Shown here piece by piece: positions 8,343 to 16,630 of a stretch of 26,551 bases of DNA; positions within the stretch are counted from its first letter, which is position 1; each line of letters opens with the position of its first letter. The notes under the pieces were generated by a model that was not told the origin of the DNA, searched no databases, and saw only the letters and a program-made list of their open reading frames with translations. The position numbers and the translations under genes are program-made. Origin of the DNA: Palsa-872 sp036495195 (GTDB lineage: Bacteria; Chloroflexota; Dormibacteria; Dormibacterales; Dormibacteraceae); the NCBI GenBank assembly GCA_036495195.1, contig DASXNH010000228.1, positions 1 through 26,551 on the forward strand, written 5' to 3'.

Positions 8343-9172
8343 TGGTCGCGGCCAAGAAGCCCGCTGACGTGCAGATGTCGGGCGGCAAGCTGCCACCGAT
8401 CCCCCTGCCCACCAACTGTCCGGGGTGCGGTGTAGGTCTGGACCTCGAGGAGCTTCGACGGCATACGTTCGTGTGCACGTCATGCGGGCACCATTTCCGG
8501 CTGGGTGCGGATGCCTGGATCGCCCTGATCGCCGACAGGGGCACGTGGAAGGAGCGGTACGGGGATGTTCGGTCGCATGACCTCCTTAACTGGAAGGTGC
8601 CCAAGCCTTACCAGGAGACGCTCGAGCAGCTTCGCGACGAGGGCTTGAACGAGGCGGTGCGCACCGGGACCTGCAGCCTGGGCGGTCGAGAGATCTGGCT
8701 CGCAACCTTTGATTTCAGATTCGTTGGCGGCACGCTTTCAATCGTCGCGGGCGAGCGACTCGCCCGTGGTATGGAGCAAGCTGCCGCGTCGGGTTTACCG
8801 TACCTGCTGATCGCCGCCTCGGGTGGCGCCCGCATGCAGGAGGGGGTGCTGGCGCTGATGCAGATGGCCAAGGTCAACGCCGCGGTCGGCCGCCTCGATG
8901 TTGCCGGCGTCCCCTATTTCTCGGTCCTCACCGACCCTACGTTCGGCGGCACCGCCGCCTCGCTCGCATTGCTCGGCGACATCAACATCGCGGAACCGGG
9001 CGCCGCCATCGGCTTCACAGGCCCGCGCGTGATCAAGCAGGCCACATACGCGGATCTGCCTCCCGGTTTCCAGAGCGCCGACTTCCAGCTGGCGCGAGGG
9101 CAGATCGACATGGTGGTTGCCCGCCCCGATCTGCGGCGCCTCCTGGCGCATCTCCTGGAGATCTACCCATGA
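8342..9172 (+). CDS. accD: Acetyl-CoA carboxylase carboxyltransferase subunit beta (AccD)
   Basis: Forms the carboxyltransferase with AccA and moves CO2 from carboxybiotin to acetyl-CoA. The N-terminal zinc ribbon is complete: Cys26, Cys29, Cys45 and Cys48 (CPGCG...CTSCG). The crotonase-like core shows SGGARMQEGV and GGTAASLALLGD. At 276 residues it is normal. It overlaps fabG (TGATG) and accA (ATGA). Biotin carboxylase and the biotin carrier are not in this window. Confidence 0.95.
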
Positions 9173-10026
9173 AGCTCCACGGCCGCCGGCCGGAGGAGAC
9201 GACGCTCACCGTCTGGCAGGTGGTCGAGCTGGCCCGGCACCCTGACAGGCCATACTCCCTCGACTACATAAAGCGCATGGCGCCGGACTTCGTCGAGATG
9301 CACGGGGACCGCATCTCGGGAGACGATCCGGCGCTCATCGGCGGAGTCGGCACCTGGCACGGCAGGACGACGATGTTCGTCGGCCATCAGAAGGGCCGGA
9401 GCCTCAAGGAGAGGGTGGCCCGGAATTGGGGCATGATGCACCCGGAGGGTTATCGCAAAGCGATCCGCCTTGCCCAACACGCCGCCAAGTTCAATTTCCC
9501 AATCGTCTCGCTCATCGATACACCTGGCGCCTATCCGGGGGCGGGGGCGGAGGAGCGGGGAATCGCGTCGGCGATCGCCAAGGCGATCATGGAATGGTTC
9601 CGGATCCCCGTGCCCATCGTGGCGGCGGTCATCGGCGAGGGTGGCAGCGGCGGTGCGCTCGGAATGGGCGTCGCGGACCGGGTGATCATGCTCGAGAACT
9701 CCATCTATTCAGTGGCCTCTCCCGAGGCCGCGGCGTCGATCGTCTGGCGCGACAACACTCGCAAGGTGGAGGCTGCGGAGCAGCTCCAGCTGACTTCGCG
9801 GGACCTGCTGGCAATGGGAGTGGTCGAAGAGGTGGTGACGGAGCCCGAAGGCAGCGCGCGCCTCGATTACGGGGCCACCGCGGCCGCGCTCGATGAGGCT
9901 CTTCATCGCCATCTCCAACCGCTGTTGGCGCAGCCGACCGAAGAGCTGCTGCAGCACCGGTACGAGCGATTCCGCTACATCGACTCGCTGATCCGCGCCG
10001 AGCCCCACTTCGGTCCAAAAATCTGA
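9169..10026 (+). CDS. accA: Acetyl-CoA carboxylase carboxyltransferase subunit alpha (AccA)
   Basis: Partner of AccD in the carboxyltransferase. The sequence carries the family hallmarks LKERVARNWGMMHPEGYRKA, IDTPGAYPGAGAEERG and the oxyanion region GEGGSGGALGMGVAD. At 285 residues it is shorter than the enterobacterial protein (about 320), mainly at the N-terminus, but the core is intact. ATG 9169 overlaps the accD stop by 4 nt. It is the last gene of the coupled fab-acc series; a hairpin follows at 10027-10063. Confidence 0.95.
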   Translation: MKLHGRRPEETTLTVWQVVELARHPDRPYSLDYIKRMAPDFVEMHGDRISGDDPALIGGVGTWHGRTTMFVGHQKGRSLKERVARNWGMMHPEGYRKAIRLAQHAAKFNFPIVSLIDTPGAYPGAGAEERGIASAIAKAIMEWFRIPVPIVAAVIGEGGSGGALGMGVADRVIMLENSIYSVASPEAAASIVWRDNTRKVEAAEQLQLTSRDLLAMGVVEEVVTEPEGSARLDYGATAAALDEALHRHLQPLLAQPTEELLQHRYERFRYIDSLIRAEPHFGPKI

Positions 10027-10063
10027 AAGCGCGGGGGAGTGGGCGCTCCCACGCTTCGCGCTT
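10027..10063 (+). terminator. Hairpin after accA
   Basis: The outer arms AAGCGCG (10027-10033) and CGCGCTT (10057-10063) pair perfectly, and the inner arms GTGGG and CCCAC (10039-10052) close a 4-nt loop. There is no T-run after it. It may end or attenuate the fab-acc transcript, or sit in the leader of dtd, 9 nt further on. Confidence 0.4.
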
Positions 10064-10072
10064 GCGTTCGAC

Positions 10073-10540
10073 GTGAGGCTGGTCGTCCAGCGTGTGAGGG
10101 CCGGCTCGGTCACCTGGAGCGAAGCTGGTGGGTCTCAGGTTGCATCCATCGGACACGGTTACGTGTTGTTGGTGGGTGCGGCAGGCGGTGACGATGAGGC
10201 GACAGTTCGAAAGCTGGCCGACAAGGTTATCGACATGCGTGTGTTCGGCGATGACGCAGGGCGCATGAACCTGAGCCTGGTTGACGTGCATGGCTCTGCG
10301 TTGATCGTGTCGCAGTTCACGTTGTTCGCCGACTTCAGCCGGGGCCGGAGGCCGAGCCTGCTGGGCGCCGGCGACCCGAAACGAGCGGAGGAGCTGTACC
10401 TCGCCTTCGTGCAGCGATTCCGCGAGCGTGAGATCGAGACCAAGACCGGCAGCTTCGGCGCGGACATGAGAGTCACGATCGAAAACGACGGCCCGGTCAC
10501 GCTGGTCATGTCCTCGGACGACTGGCCGACCCGTGTCTGA
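10073..10540 (+). CDS. dtd: D-aminoacyl-tRNA deacylase
   Basis: Removes D-amino acids mischarged onto tRNA. The two active-site motifs are present: SQFTLFAD (about residue 82) and NDGPVTLVM near the C-terminus. The start MRLVVQRV is the canonical N-terminus, which supports GTG 10073. At 155 residues it is slightly longer than the usual 145-150. It lies 46 nt after accA on the same strand behind a hairpin, with no clear promoter of its own. Confidence 0.95.
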   Translation: MRLVVQRVRAGSVTWSEAGGSQVASIGHGYVLLVGAAGGDDEATVRKLADKVIDMRVFGDDAGRMNLSLVDVHGSALIVSQFTLFADFSRGRRPSLLGAGDPKRAEELYLAFVQRFREREIETKTGSFGADMRVTIENDGPVTLVMSSDDWPTRV

Positions 10541-10689
10541 GTCGCGGTACCGCTGCCTTCCGTCCGCAGCCCTCGCCGCCATCGCGCTGGTAGGGGCGGC
10601 TCCTTCCTGTTCATCACGGTGGCGGTGCGGGAACTGAGCGGGTCTCGCGCGGCGAGGGCGGATCGATTCGAGCCTGAGGCGGCCGCGGC

Positions 10690-11652
10690 TTGACCAGCTA
10701 CGTGGAACAGCACGCGGAAAAGGTTCGTGAGGCGGCCGGCCGGATCCACCCCTACATACGCCGTACAACTTGCCTGACCACCGACCTGGACCCTGACCTG
10801 CGGCTGAAGCCGGAATGCTTCCAGGTCACCGGCTCGTTCAAGCCACGAGGCGCATTCAACGCGGTGCTTTCTCGGCTGGCGCGAGAGTCTCGACCGGCGG
10901 GGTTCATCGCGGTGAGCTCCGGCAACCACGCGCAGGCCGTGGCGCTCGCGGCTCGGACCTCCGGCATACCCGCGCTCATCCTCATCCCCGAGGACGCAAA
11001 CCCGTCGAAGGTCGCCGCGACGCGAGCGCTCGGCGCCGAGGTGATCCAGGAAGGCATCACGTTCGCCAATCGAGAGGAGCGCCTGCACGAGGTGATCGGT
11101 GAGCGCGGTTATTCGCTCGTCCACCCATTCGACGACTGGGACGTGATCCATGGACAAGGCACGGCGGCGATGGAGCTGCTCCAGGACGCGCCCAATCTGG
11201 AGATCATCGCGAGCCCGGTCGGCGGCGGCGGGCTTCTGTCAGGCACCGCGATCGTCGCGAAAGCCCAAAACCCCGGCATCAAGGTGATTGGTGTCGAGCC
11301 CGCGAACGCTGACGACGCATACCAGTCGTGGAAGGCCGGCAGCATCAGGAGCCTTGACGTCGCTCCGTCGACGCTTGCCGACGGTGTTCGCACCATGGCG
11401 ATCGGGAAGCGCAATTTCGAGGCGATGTTCACCAACGAGCTGGTGGATGAGATCGTGACCGTCACAGAGGACGAGATCGCCACGGGGGTGCGCGTTGCCT
11501 GGACCCGCCTCCATATCGCGCTCGAACCCACAGGTGCGTTGCCGCTGGCAGCCTACCTCGCCGGCAAGTTTCCCAAAGGCAGCGCCGGCCTGATCTTGAG
11601 CGGTGGCAACGCCAACCTGGAGACGGTGGCTAAACTGCTCGGCACCCGATGA
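10690..11652 (+). CDS. Threonine/serine dehydratase-like PLP enzyme
   Basis: Fold-type II PLP enzyme of 320 residues. Lys51 in TGSFKPRGA is the Schiff-base lysine, SSGNHAQAVA (76-85) binds the substrate carboxylate, and the glycine loop GGGGLLSG (178-185) binds the PLP phosphate. There is no C-terminal ACT domain, so it resembles catabolic threonine dehydratase or serine racemase more than feedback-regulated IlvA. I chose TTG 10690, the first possible start; GTG 10702 is an alternative. The stop overlaps the next gene by 4 nt, so the two are co-translated. The 149 nt before it hold no convincing gene. Confidence 0.85.
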   Translation: MTSYVEQHAEKVREAAGRIHPYIRRTTCLTTDLDPDLRLKPECFQVTGSFKPRGAFNAVLSRLARESRPAGFIAVSSGNHAQAVALAARTSGIPALILIPEDANPSKVAATRALGAEVIQEGITFANREERLHEVIGERGYSLVHPFDDWDVIHGQGTAAMELLQDAPNLEIIASPVGGGGLLSGTAIVAKAQNPGIKVIGVEPANADDAYQSWKAGSIRSLDVAPSTLADGVRTMAIGKRNFEAMFTNELVDEIVTVTEDEIATGVRVAWTRLHIALEPTGALPLAAYLAGKFPKGSAGLILSGGNANLETVAKLLGTR

Positions 11653-12116
11653 TCCCAGTCAAGGAGGTGATGACGACAAACGTGATCACCTTTCGCGAAG
11701 ACACGCCGGTGGAAGAGATTGCGATGACCCTCAACTCCAAGCGGATAACCGGCGGTCCCGTGATTGGACCGGACGGGCACGTGGTCGGCATCGTCTCGGA
11801 GATCGATGTCTTCTCCAAGAGAGGCAAGGTCGCGCGCGACATCATGAGTCAGCACGTGATCACTGTCAGCGAAGACACTGGAATCGACGAGGCGGCTCGT
11901 CTCCTGGTGGGCGAGAAGATACGTCGGGTGCCGGTGATCAAACGCGGCAAGATGGTGGGCCTGCTGAGCCGATCCGACGTGCTCGACTTCTTCGCCACGA
12001 CCCGCTGGACCTGCAACGTTTGCGGTCGCTGGGAGCGCGGGCTGGAGCAACCCGCCAAGTGCCATTCGTGCTCCAGCACGGACATCCGACTGGAGCGTGC
12101 GGATCCTGGCCACTGA
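11649..12116 (+). CDS. CBS-domain pair protein with C-terminal zinc ribbon
   Basis: A 155-residue cytoplasmic protein. Residues 1-57 and 61-115 are two CBS motifs (VKEVMTTNVITFREDTPVEE and ARDIMSQHVITVSEDTGIDE mark their starts), which pair into a Bateman module that binds adenine nucleotides. Residues 119-142 are a rubredoxin-like zinc ribbon with Cys122, Cys125, Cys138 and Cys141. It lies between a dehydratase-like gene and an aminotransferase and overlaps both, so it may report energy state to amino acid metabolism; this is inference. Confidence 0.85.
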   Translation: MIPVKEVMTTNVITFREDTPVEEIAMTLNSKRITGGPVIGPDGHVVGIVSEIDVFSKRGKVARDIMSQHVITVSEDTGIDEAARLLVGEKIRRVPVIKRGKMVGLLSRSDVLDFFATTRWTCNVCGRWERGLEQPAKCHSCSSTDIRLERADPGH

Positions 12117-13287
12117 CGCCTCCGCTCGGCTCTCATTAAAGGCCCAGAGTTTCACGGAGTCGGTCATCCGCGAGATGACGCGCTTCAACCTGCAGCTCAA
12201 CGGACCTGAAAAGGCAATCAACTTTGCCCAGGGGTTTCCGGATTTTGAGACCGATCCGCGGATCGTCGAGGCGGCAGCGAAGGCGATGCGGGATGGGTTC
12301 AACCAGTACGCGACCACGTGGGGTGCTCCGCAGCTGCGCAGTGCAATTGGGCGCAAGCAATCGGCGGCTTGGGGCCGCGAGGTCGACCCAGACGGAGAGG
12401 TCACGGTCTCGTGTGGCGCCACGGAGGCGATGATCGCGGCAATGCTGGCGGCTGTCGATCCCGGCGACGAGGTGGTCGTCTTCGAGCCCTTTTATGAGAA
12501 CTACGGACCCGACTGCATCATCAGCGGCGCCATTCCGCGTTACATAACGTTGCGCGCGCCGGACTGGGCGTTCGACCCGGACGACCTGCGCCGCGCCTTC
12601 ACCAGCAGGACGCGCGCGATCGTCGTCAACACTCCACACAATCCGACTGGAAAGGTCTTCTCTCGGCAGGAGCTGGAGCTGATCGCGGAGCTCTGCGTCA
12701 GGCACGATGCGATCGCGATCACCGATGAGATCTACGAGCACCTCGTGTATCGCGGAGAGCATGTGAGCCTTGCCACGTTGCCAGGCATGGAGGATCGCAC
12801 CATCACGATCAGTGGGGCGAGCAAGACCTTCTCCGTCACCGGCTGGCGGGTGGGGTGGCTGATCGCGCCCGCGGCGCTCACGGCTGGAATCCGGAAGGTC
12901 CACGACTTCCTCACCGTCGGGGCCGCTCATCCTCTGCAGATCGCGGTCGCTGCCGCCCTCGAGCTGCCCGCGGACTTCTATGTGGAGCTGCTAGGGGATT
13001 ACCGCGAGCGGCGCGACGCCATCGTGATGGGACTGCAGGAATGTGGTTTTGAAGCTTCGTCGCCTGATGGCGCTTATTACGTGATGGCCGGCATCGGCGC
13101 ATTCGGGTTTGACGACGACACCGCGATGGCGCGGCACCTGATCGAGAAGGTGGCTGTGGCAACGGTGCCTGGGTCAAGCTTTTTTCATGACCCCCGCGAA
13201 GGCCGAGGCCATCTGCGTTTCAGCTTTCCCAAACGAATCGAGACGATCGAGCGCGGCGTTCTGGCCCTCCGGGCCTTGCGTTCTTAA
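12097..13287 (+). CDS. Class I/II pyridoxal-phosphate aminotransferase
   Basis: Fold-type I aminotransferase of 396 residues. PLP-binding residues are visible: Asn182 in NTPHNPTGK, Asp210 and Tyr213 in ITDEIYEHL, Lys243 in SGASKTFSVTGWRVGW and a C-terminal Arg in HLRFSF for the substrate carboxylate. The sequence resembles the kynurenine/methionine/glutamine aminotransferase group (KAT/YbdL-like) rather than aspartate aminotransferase proper. GTG 12097 lies inside the end of the CBS gene (20-nt overlap) with TGGAG just upstream. The true amino acid donor is not determinable. Confidence 0.9.
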   Translation: MRILATDASARLSLKAQSFTESVIREMTRFNLQLNGPEKAINFAQGFPDFETDPRIVEAAAKAMRDGFNQYATTWGAPQLRSAIGRKQSAAWGREVDPDGEVTVSCGATEAMIAAMLAAVDPGDEVVVFEPFYENYGPDCIISGAIPRYITLRAPDWAFDPDDLRRAFTSRTRAIVVNTPHNPTGKVFSRQELELIAELCVRHDAIAITDEIYEHLVYRGEHVSLATLPGMEDRTITISGASKTFSVTGWRVGWLIAPAALTAGIRKVHDFLTVGAAHPLQIAVAAALELPADFYVELLGDYRERRDAIVMGLQECGFEASSPDGAYYVMAGIGAFGFDDDTAMARHLIEKVAVATVPGSSFFHDPREGRGHLRFSFPKRIETIERGVLALRALRS

Positions 13288-13292
13288 CAACC

Positions 13293-13304
13293 TGGGTTAA
13301 CCCA
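13293..13304. promoter_or_regulatory. Palindrome overlapping a -35 element
   Basis: TGGGTTAACCCA is a perfect 12-bp palindrome. It contains the TTAACC (13297-13302) that serves as -35 for the gene at 13333, so it could be an operator. Confidence 0.4.
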
Positions 13305-13325
13305 AGGCCATGACCGGTCTACGTT
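13297..13325 (+). promoter_or_regulatory. Promoter of the small anchored protein, leaderless type
   Basis: TTAACC (four of six matches to TTGACA), a 17-nt spacer, TACGTT as -10 at 13320-13325, then 7 nt to ATG 13333. No Shine-Dalgarno sequence is present. Confidence 0.55.
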
Positions 13326-13332
13326 TGGCGGC

Positions 13333-13728
13333 ATGCGCAACCTGCTTCGGAAACCGCTTCCCTGGATCGTCATTTGCGAGTGCGTGATCGTCGCGGCGTT
13401 GGCGATAGTCGCGTGGCACATGGTCGCAGGCGCGCCGGCGGCGCCTGTCGCCGTGGCGCCGGCCGCGGCTCCGTCGACGCCGGCCAGTGCGCCGGCCAGC
13501 GCCTCTCCCAAGGCGCCCGTGCCCCAGCTGTCTGTTCACCCGCTGCTGCCGGGCCTCAACGTCGATTCGAGGTTCTGGCGGGTCCGGCTGGCCGGGCTCA
13601 ACCAGGGTGAGAGCTCGTTCGAGCAACTCGAGTGGAAAATCGTGCACGCGGCCATGGATGCCGCTGGCCGATACGTGAAGTCGGTTGTCATGCCTGCGCT
13701 TGTCCGAGCCGAACGGGGTGGCCGCTAG
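13333..13728 (+). CDS. Small membrane-anchored protein of unknown function
   Basis: I do not recognise this 131-residue protein. A basic start (MRNLLRKPLPW) is followed by one hydrophobic segment (about residues 11-32), then a low-complexity Ala/Pro/Ser linker (33-64), then a predicted extracytoplasmic domain of about 65 residues (HPLLPGLNVDSRFWRV...). This layout suggests an inner-membrane anchor with an external domain across a flexible linker. It has its own leaderless-type promoter. Its stop overlaps tail-to-tail with the flavoprotein gene on the other strand (CTAG). Confidence 0.75.
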   Translation: MRNLLRKPLPWIVICECVIVAALAIVAWHMVAGAPAAPVAVAPAAAPSTPASAPASASPKAPVPQLSVHPLLPGLNVDSRFWRVRLAGLNQGESSFEQLEWKIVHAAMDAAGRYVKSVVMPALVRAERGGR

Positions 13729-15095
13729 CCGGCGGCTCTGCTCAGTGCCTTGCGCATCAACTCCGAAAGAGTCGGGTACGCGTGCATCGCCTTCGCCACC
13801 ACCTTGACGGATGTGCGGGCAGCCATCATCGCGACCGCCTCATGGATCATCTCGCCCGCGGTCTCGGCGACGATGTGGCAGCCGAGGAGCTCGCCTGTGC
13901 CGGCGTCGGCCACGCATTTGACGTGGCCGTGTTCAAGGCCGTCGATCTCCGCTTTCTCAATATCCGCAAGCCGCACGAAACCGACGCTCACCTTTCGTCC
14001 GCCCTTTTTCGCGGCAGCCTCCGTCACGCCGACTGACGCCAACTCGGGGTCGGTGAACGTGACTCTCGGAACCACGCGCAGGTCCATGCGTTCAGATGCA
14101 CGCTTCAAAGCGTTGCGCGCGGCCACCCGGCCCATCTCGGATGCAACATGTGTGAACAGCGGCCCGCCGACCACATCGCCTGCCGCCCATGCCCAGGCCT
14201 TCGACGTCCTGAGCTGCTGGTTGACCTTGATGCCTCGCGCAGTCCATTCGATGCCGGCCGCGTCAAGACCCAGCGCCTTGCCATCTAGAGAACGTCCGGC
14301 CGCGACCAGGATCTCGTCGACCTCTATCGAAGCGCCGCTTTCGAACAAGATTCGCTTGACGCCATCGCTCAGCTCGACGCCCGTCATCTTGACGTGAGTG
14401 CGAATTTCGATGCCTTCGGCCGCGAACACAGCGCGAACCGCGGCGGAAGTCTCCGGCTCCTCGCCCGCAAGGATGCGTGCGCCCTGCTCGACGAGCGTCA
14501 CCTGTACGCCAAAGCGCGAGAAGATCTGAGCGAACTCGACGCCTATAGGCCCAGAGCCAACCACGGCGAGCCGGTTGGGCAGCTCCTTCAGCTCGAGGAT
14601 TCCCTCGTTGTCGAGGTATCCCGCCTCCCGCAGACCCGGCACATTGGGCACGACCGGCTCCAGGCCGGCTGCGATCAAGACGGCTCGGGCTTCGATCTCC
14701 TCCTCTCCGCCGATGAGCAGCTTGCGCTCCCCAACCAGCTTCGCCTCGCATGGAAAGCGCACCTCCACGCCTGCTTTGGTGAAAGGGTTGGAGCCGAAGC
14801 GGAGCATGTGGTCGCGCACCTGGAACGCTCGTCCGATGGCGCGGCGCCATTCGACCTCAGGCTCGCCGACCTTGATCCCGTAGCGATCGGCGCCCCGGAT
14901 TAGATGGATGAGGCGGGCGGTGCGGACCAGGGCCTTGGTCGGCACGCAGCCGAAGTTGGTACACGTGCCACCGAAGTGATGGGCCTCCGCCAACAGGATC
15001 TTTGACTTGCCGCGGTCGGCAACCGTCAGTGCGGCCTCGGAGCCCGCCGCGCCACCGCCGAGTATCACCAGGTCGTAGGCAGGCTTTCGGCGCAC
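13725..15095 (-). CDS. Dihydrolipoamide dehydrogenase-like pyridine nucleotide-disulfide oxidoreductase
   Basis: FAD enzyme of 456 residues. The order is the FAD dinucleotide fold (VILGGGAAGSEAA), the redox-active disulfide Cys45/Cys50 (GGTCTNFGCVPTK), the NAD(P) fold (VVGSGPIGVEFAQIF), the second FAD motif (WAAGDVVGG) and the interface His438-Glu445 (HAYPTLSE), which act as the catalytic dyad. It could be lipoamide dehydrogenase, a mercuric reductase-like enzyme or another disulfide reductase. No 2-oxoacid dehydrogenase genes and no N-terminal metal-binding domain are nearby. The start is GTG 15095, 31 nt after the bactofilin stop on the same strand, so the two are probably cotranscribed. 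Confidence 0.88.
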   Translation of the reverse strand: MRRKPAYDLVILGGGAAGSEAALTVADRGKSKILLAEAHHFGGTCTNFGCVPTKALVRTARLIHLIRGADRYGIKVGEPEVEWRRAIGRAFQVRDHMLRFGSNPFTKAGVEVRFPCEAKLVGERKLLIGGEEEIEARAVLIAAGLEPVVPNVPGLREAGYLDNEGILELKELPNRLAVVGSGPIGVEFAQIFSRFGVQVTLVEQGARILAGEEPETSAAVRAVFAAEGIEIRTHVKMTGVELSDGVKRILFESGASIEVDEILVAAGRSLDGKALGLDAAGIEWTARGIKVNQQLRTSKAWAWAAGDVVGGPLFTHVASEMGRVAARNALKRASERMDLRVVPRVTFTDPELASVGVTEAAAKKGGRKVSVGFVRLADIEKAEIDGLEHGHVKCVADAGTGELLGCHIVAETAGEMIHEAVAMMAARTSVKVVAKAMHAYPTLSELMRKALSRAAG

Positions 15096-15126
15096 CGCGC
15101 GCTAAAGGAGATCTGCTTTTGTCGTG

Positions 15127-15507
15127 CTAGCCCTTTTCGGGCGTCATGGTGACGTTGCCGTTCAGGGTCGCTCCGTCCTCGACCGTGAGCCGCGCAACTT
15201 TGACCTCGCCATTCAGGCGGCCGGAACCCCCGAGGGTAAGCCGCTTGCGCGCGGTCACATTGCCGTTGACCTGTCCTTTCACATTCACATTGGCTCCCTC
15301 GATGGAAGCCTGGACGGTCGCCGTCGGCTCGATCGACACATCGCCGCTGACCTTGAGCTCCCCCTCCACATTGCCGTGGATTCTGAGGTCGCCGTGGATG
15401 TCCAGGCGTCCGTTGAGGCTGTCGCGCGGGCCGAGGGTGACTACGTTGGTGCCGCCGTTTTGCGCCGTCCCGACCGCGTGCGCCGCAGACTTCTCAGCTT
15501 GGGCCAT
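15127..15507 (-). CDS. Bactofilin (polymer-forming cytoskeletal protein)
   Basis: A 126-residue protein with a short disordered N-terminus and a central right-handed beta-helix of repeated short strands (GRLDIHGDLRIHGNVEGELK, VNVKGQVNGNVTA, LNGEVKVARLTVEDGATLNGNV). These are the hallmark of the bactofilin/DUF583 family. Bactofilins self-assemble without nucleotide into filaments that position cell-wall or polar proteins. The start ATG 15507 has a good Shine-Dalgarno sequence (GGAGG, 5 nt upstream). It precedes the flavoprotein gene and diverges from a methyltransferase. Confidence 0.92.
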   Translation of the reverse strand: MAQAEKSAAHAVGTAQNGGTNVVTLGPRDSLNGRLDIHGDLRIHGNVEGELKVSGDVSIEPTATVQASIEGANVNVKGQVNGNVTARKRLTLGGSGRLNGEVKVARLTVEDGATLNGNVTMTPEKG

Positions 15508-15575
15508 GTGGGCCTCCTCTAGTGGGTTTGATCTGCTTCCCAGTCGTCCTGCTCAACTCAGCCCGACGGCCTGAT

Positions 15576-15591
15576 CTTGCGGTGCCGCAAG
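15576..15591. promoter_or_regulatory. Inverted repeat between bactofilin and methyltransferase genes
   Basis: CTTGCGG-TG-CCGCAAG is a perfect 7+7 inverted repeat in the 215-bp space between divergent genes. It lacks a T-run and has only a 2-nt centre, so a protein-binding site is more likely than a terminator. I see nothing else definite in the space. Confidence 0.4.
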
Positions 15592-15722
15592 GGTTATTCA
15601 GGAGAGCTCGGAATTTGGACGAGCTAGCATCGTAACAGGGTGCCATTGAGCTTAGAGGAAGGGATCGGCAGAGCGCGACGCCGTTTCGGGAACGGCTGCA
15701 CAGCGAAGCAATCACCGGATTG

Positions 15723-16571
15723 ATGGACCCGGATGCCTCCGATGAGATGACCGACCATCTGGTCGATTTCTTCGACCAGATCGCCTCCGTATATGACAGC
15801 TGGGCCGGCGGCCAGCATGGGCGGGTAGCTGCCAGGTTGGTCGAGCTCGCGGCGCCAAAACGTGGTGAACATGTTCTCGACGTTGCCACCGGCACCGGCT
15901 TGGTCGCTCACCTGGTGGCGAGCAAGGTCACGCCCGGCAGCGTGATCGGCATCGACCTCTCGGATCGGATGCTGTCCATCGCTCGCGCGAAGAAGGGCAG
16001 GAACACGCAGTTCGTCGGCATGGCCGCCGAGCGGTTGGTGTTTCGGCCCCAGACATTCGATCTCGTGACCATGGGCGAGGCGCTCGCATACCTGTCAGAT
16101 CCAAACGACGCTCTCGCCGAAGCCAACCGCGTGCTCCGCCCAGGAGGAAGGCTGGCGGTTTCGTGTCAGCGGCGAAGTCTGAGCACTCGCGCCCAGGACC
16201 TCTTCTTCCAGGGCCTGGCGCCTCTGGCGCGGCGACATTACCTCAGCCTGCCGCGCTACAGCTCGGAGCGCGCTCGATTCGGGGAGCCAGACGTGCTCCC
16301 TCAGCTGCTTGGTGCTGCTGGGTTCGAGGTCACCCGAATCACGGAGATGGTCACGGGAGGGCGCACCGAGAACGCCCGGGACTGGACGGAGCTGATGGCC
16401 GGCGCGGGCCCGCTCCCGTACACGTTGATCAGGGCGCTCGGACCTCGATACAGGAGCGAGCTCGAGGCGGAGGTTGAATCTGCGATGGACAGCCTGGGAG
16501 ATCCCGACGACGCGTTCAGGTACCACCACTCGTATGTAATTGCCGTGGCGCGGAAGAAGGCCGGCGAATAG
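15723..16571 (+). CDS. SAM-dependent methyltransferase (UbiE-like, class I)
   Basis: A 282-residue class I methyltransferase. Motif I is VLDVATGTGLVA (about residue 51), followed by the acidic residue in GIDLSDRML and the post-motif LRPGGRLAVSCQR. The first 150 residues match the UbiE/COQ5 type of small-molecule methyltransferase. The C-terminal half is divergent, so the substrate is unknown. The start is uncertain: ATG 15723 and TTG 15720 are adjacent and neither has a clear ribosome binding site. Convergent with the MFS gene. Confidence 0.82.
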   Translation: MDPDASDEMTDHLVDFFDQIASVYDSWAGGQHGRVAARLVELAAPKRGEHVLDVATGTGLVAHLVASKVTPGSVIGIDLSDRMLSIARAKKGRNTQFVGMAAERLVFRPQTFDLVTMGEALAYLSDPNDALAEANRVLRPGGRLAVSCQRRSLSTRAQDLFFQGLAPLARRHYLSLPRYSSERARFGEPDVLPQLLGAAGFEVTRITEMVTGGRTENARDWTELMAGAGPLPYTLIRALGPRYRSELEAEVESAMDSLGDPDDAFRYHHSYVIAVARKKAGE

Positions 16572-16603
16572 CCCGAACCGCGGCCTTCCAGGTGTCCTCT
16601 GGG

Positions 16604-16623
16604 TCCCTGCGCGAATCGCGGGA
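16604..16623. terminator. Possible bidirectional terminator between convergent genes
   Basis: TCCC-T-GCG and CGCGGGA form a 7-bp stem with one bulged T and the loop CGAAT. It lies in the 59-nt gap between the methyltransferase and MFS stops. There is no strong T-run on either strand. Confidence 0.3.
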
Positions 16624-16630
16624 GGCCATC

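Noticed and set aside
10534..10638. Short GTG frame overlapping the end of dtd, with a signal-peptide-like stretch
   Set aside because: Only 34 residues, no ribosome binding site, and it ends without any domain. The parallel frame that follows has no start codon.
9686..10768. 360-residue minus-strand frame opposite accA and dtd
   Set aside because: Arg/Pro-rich composition without any recognisable motif, antisense to two well-supported genes.
11661..11675. AAGGAGGTGATG, a near-perfect Shine-Dalgarno sequence followed by an ATG at 11670
   Set aside because: The ATG is only 2 nt from GGAGG, and the bases encode the conserved KEVMT of the first CBS motif. ATG 11649 overlaps the preceding stop and gives the full domain.
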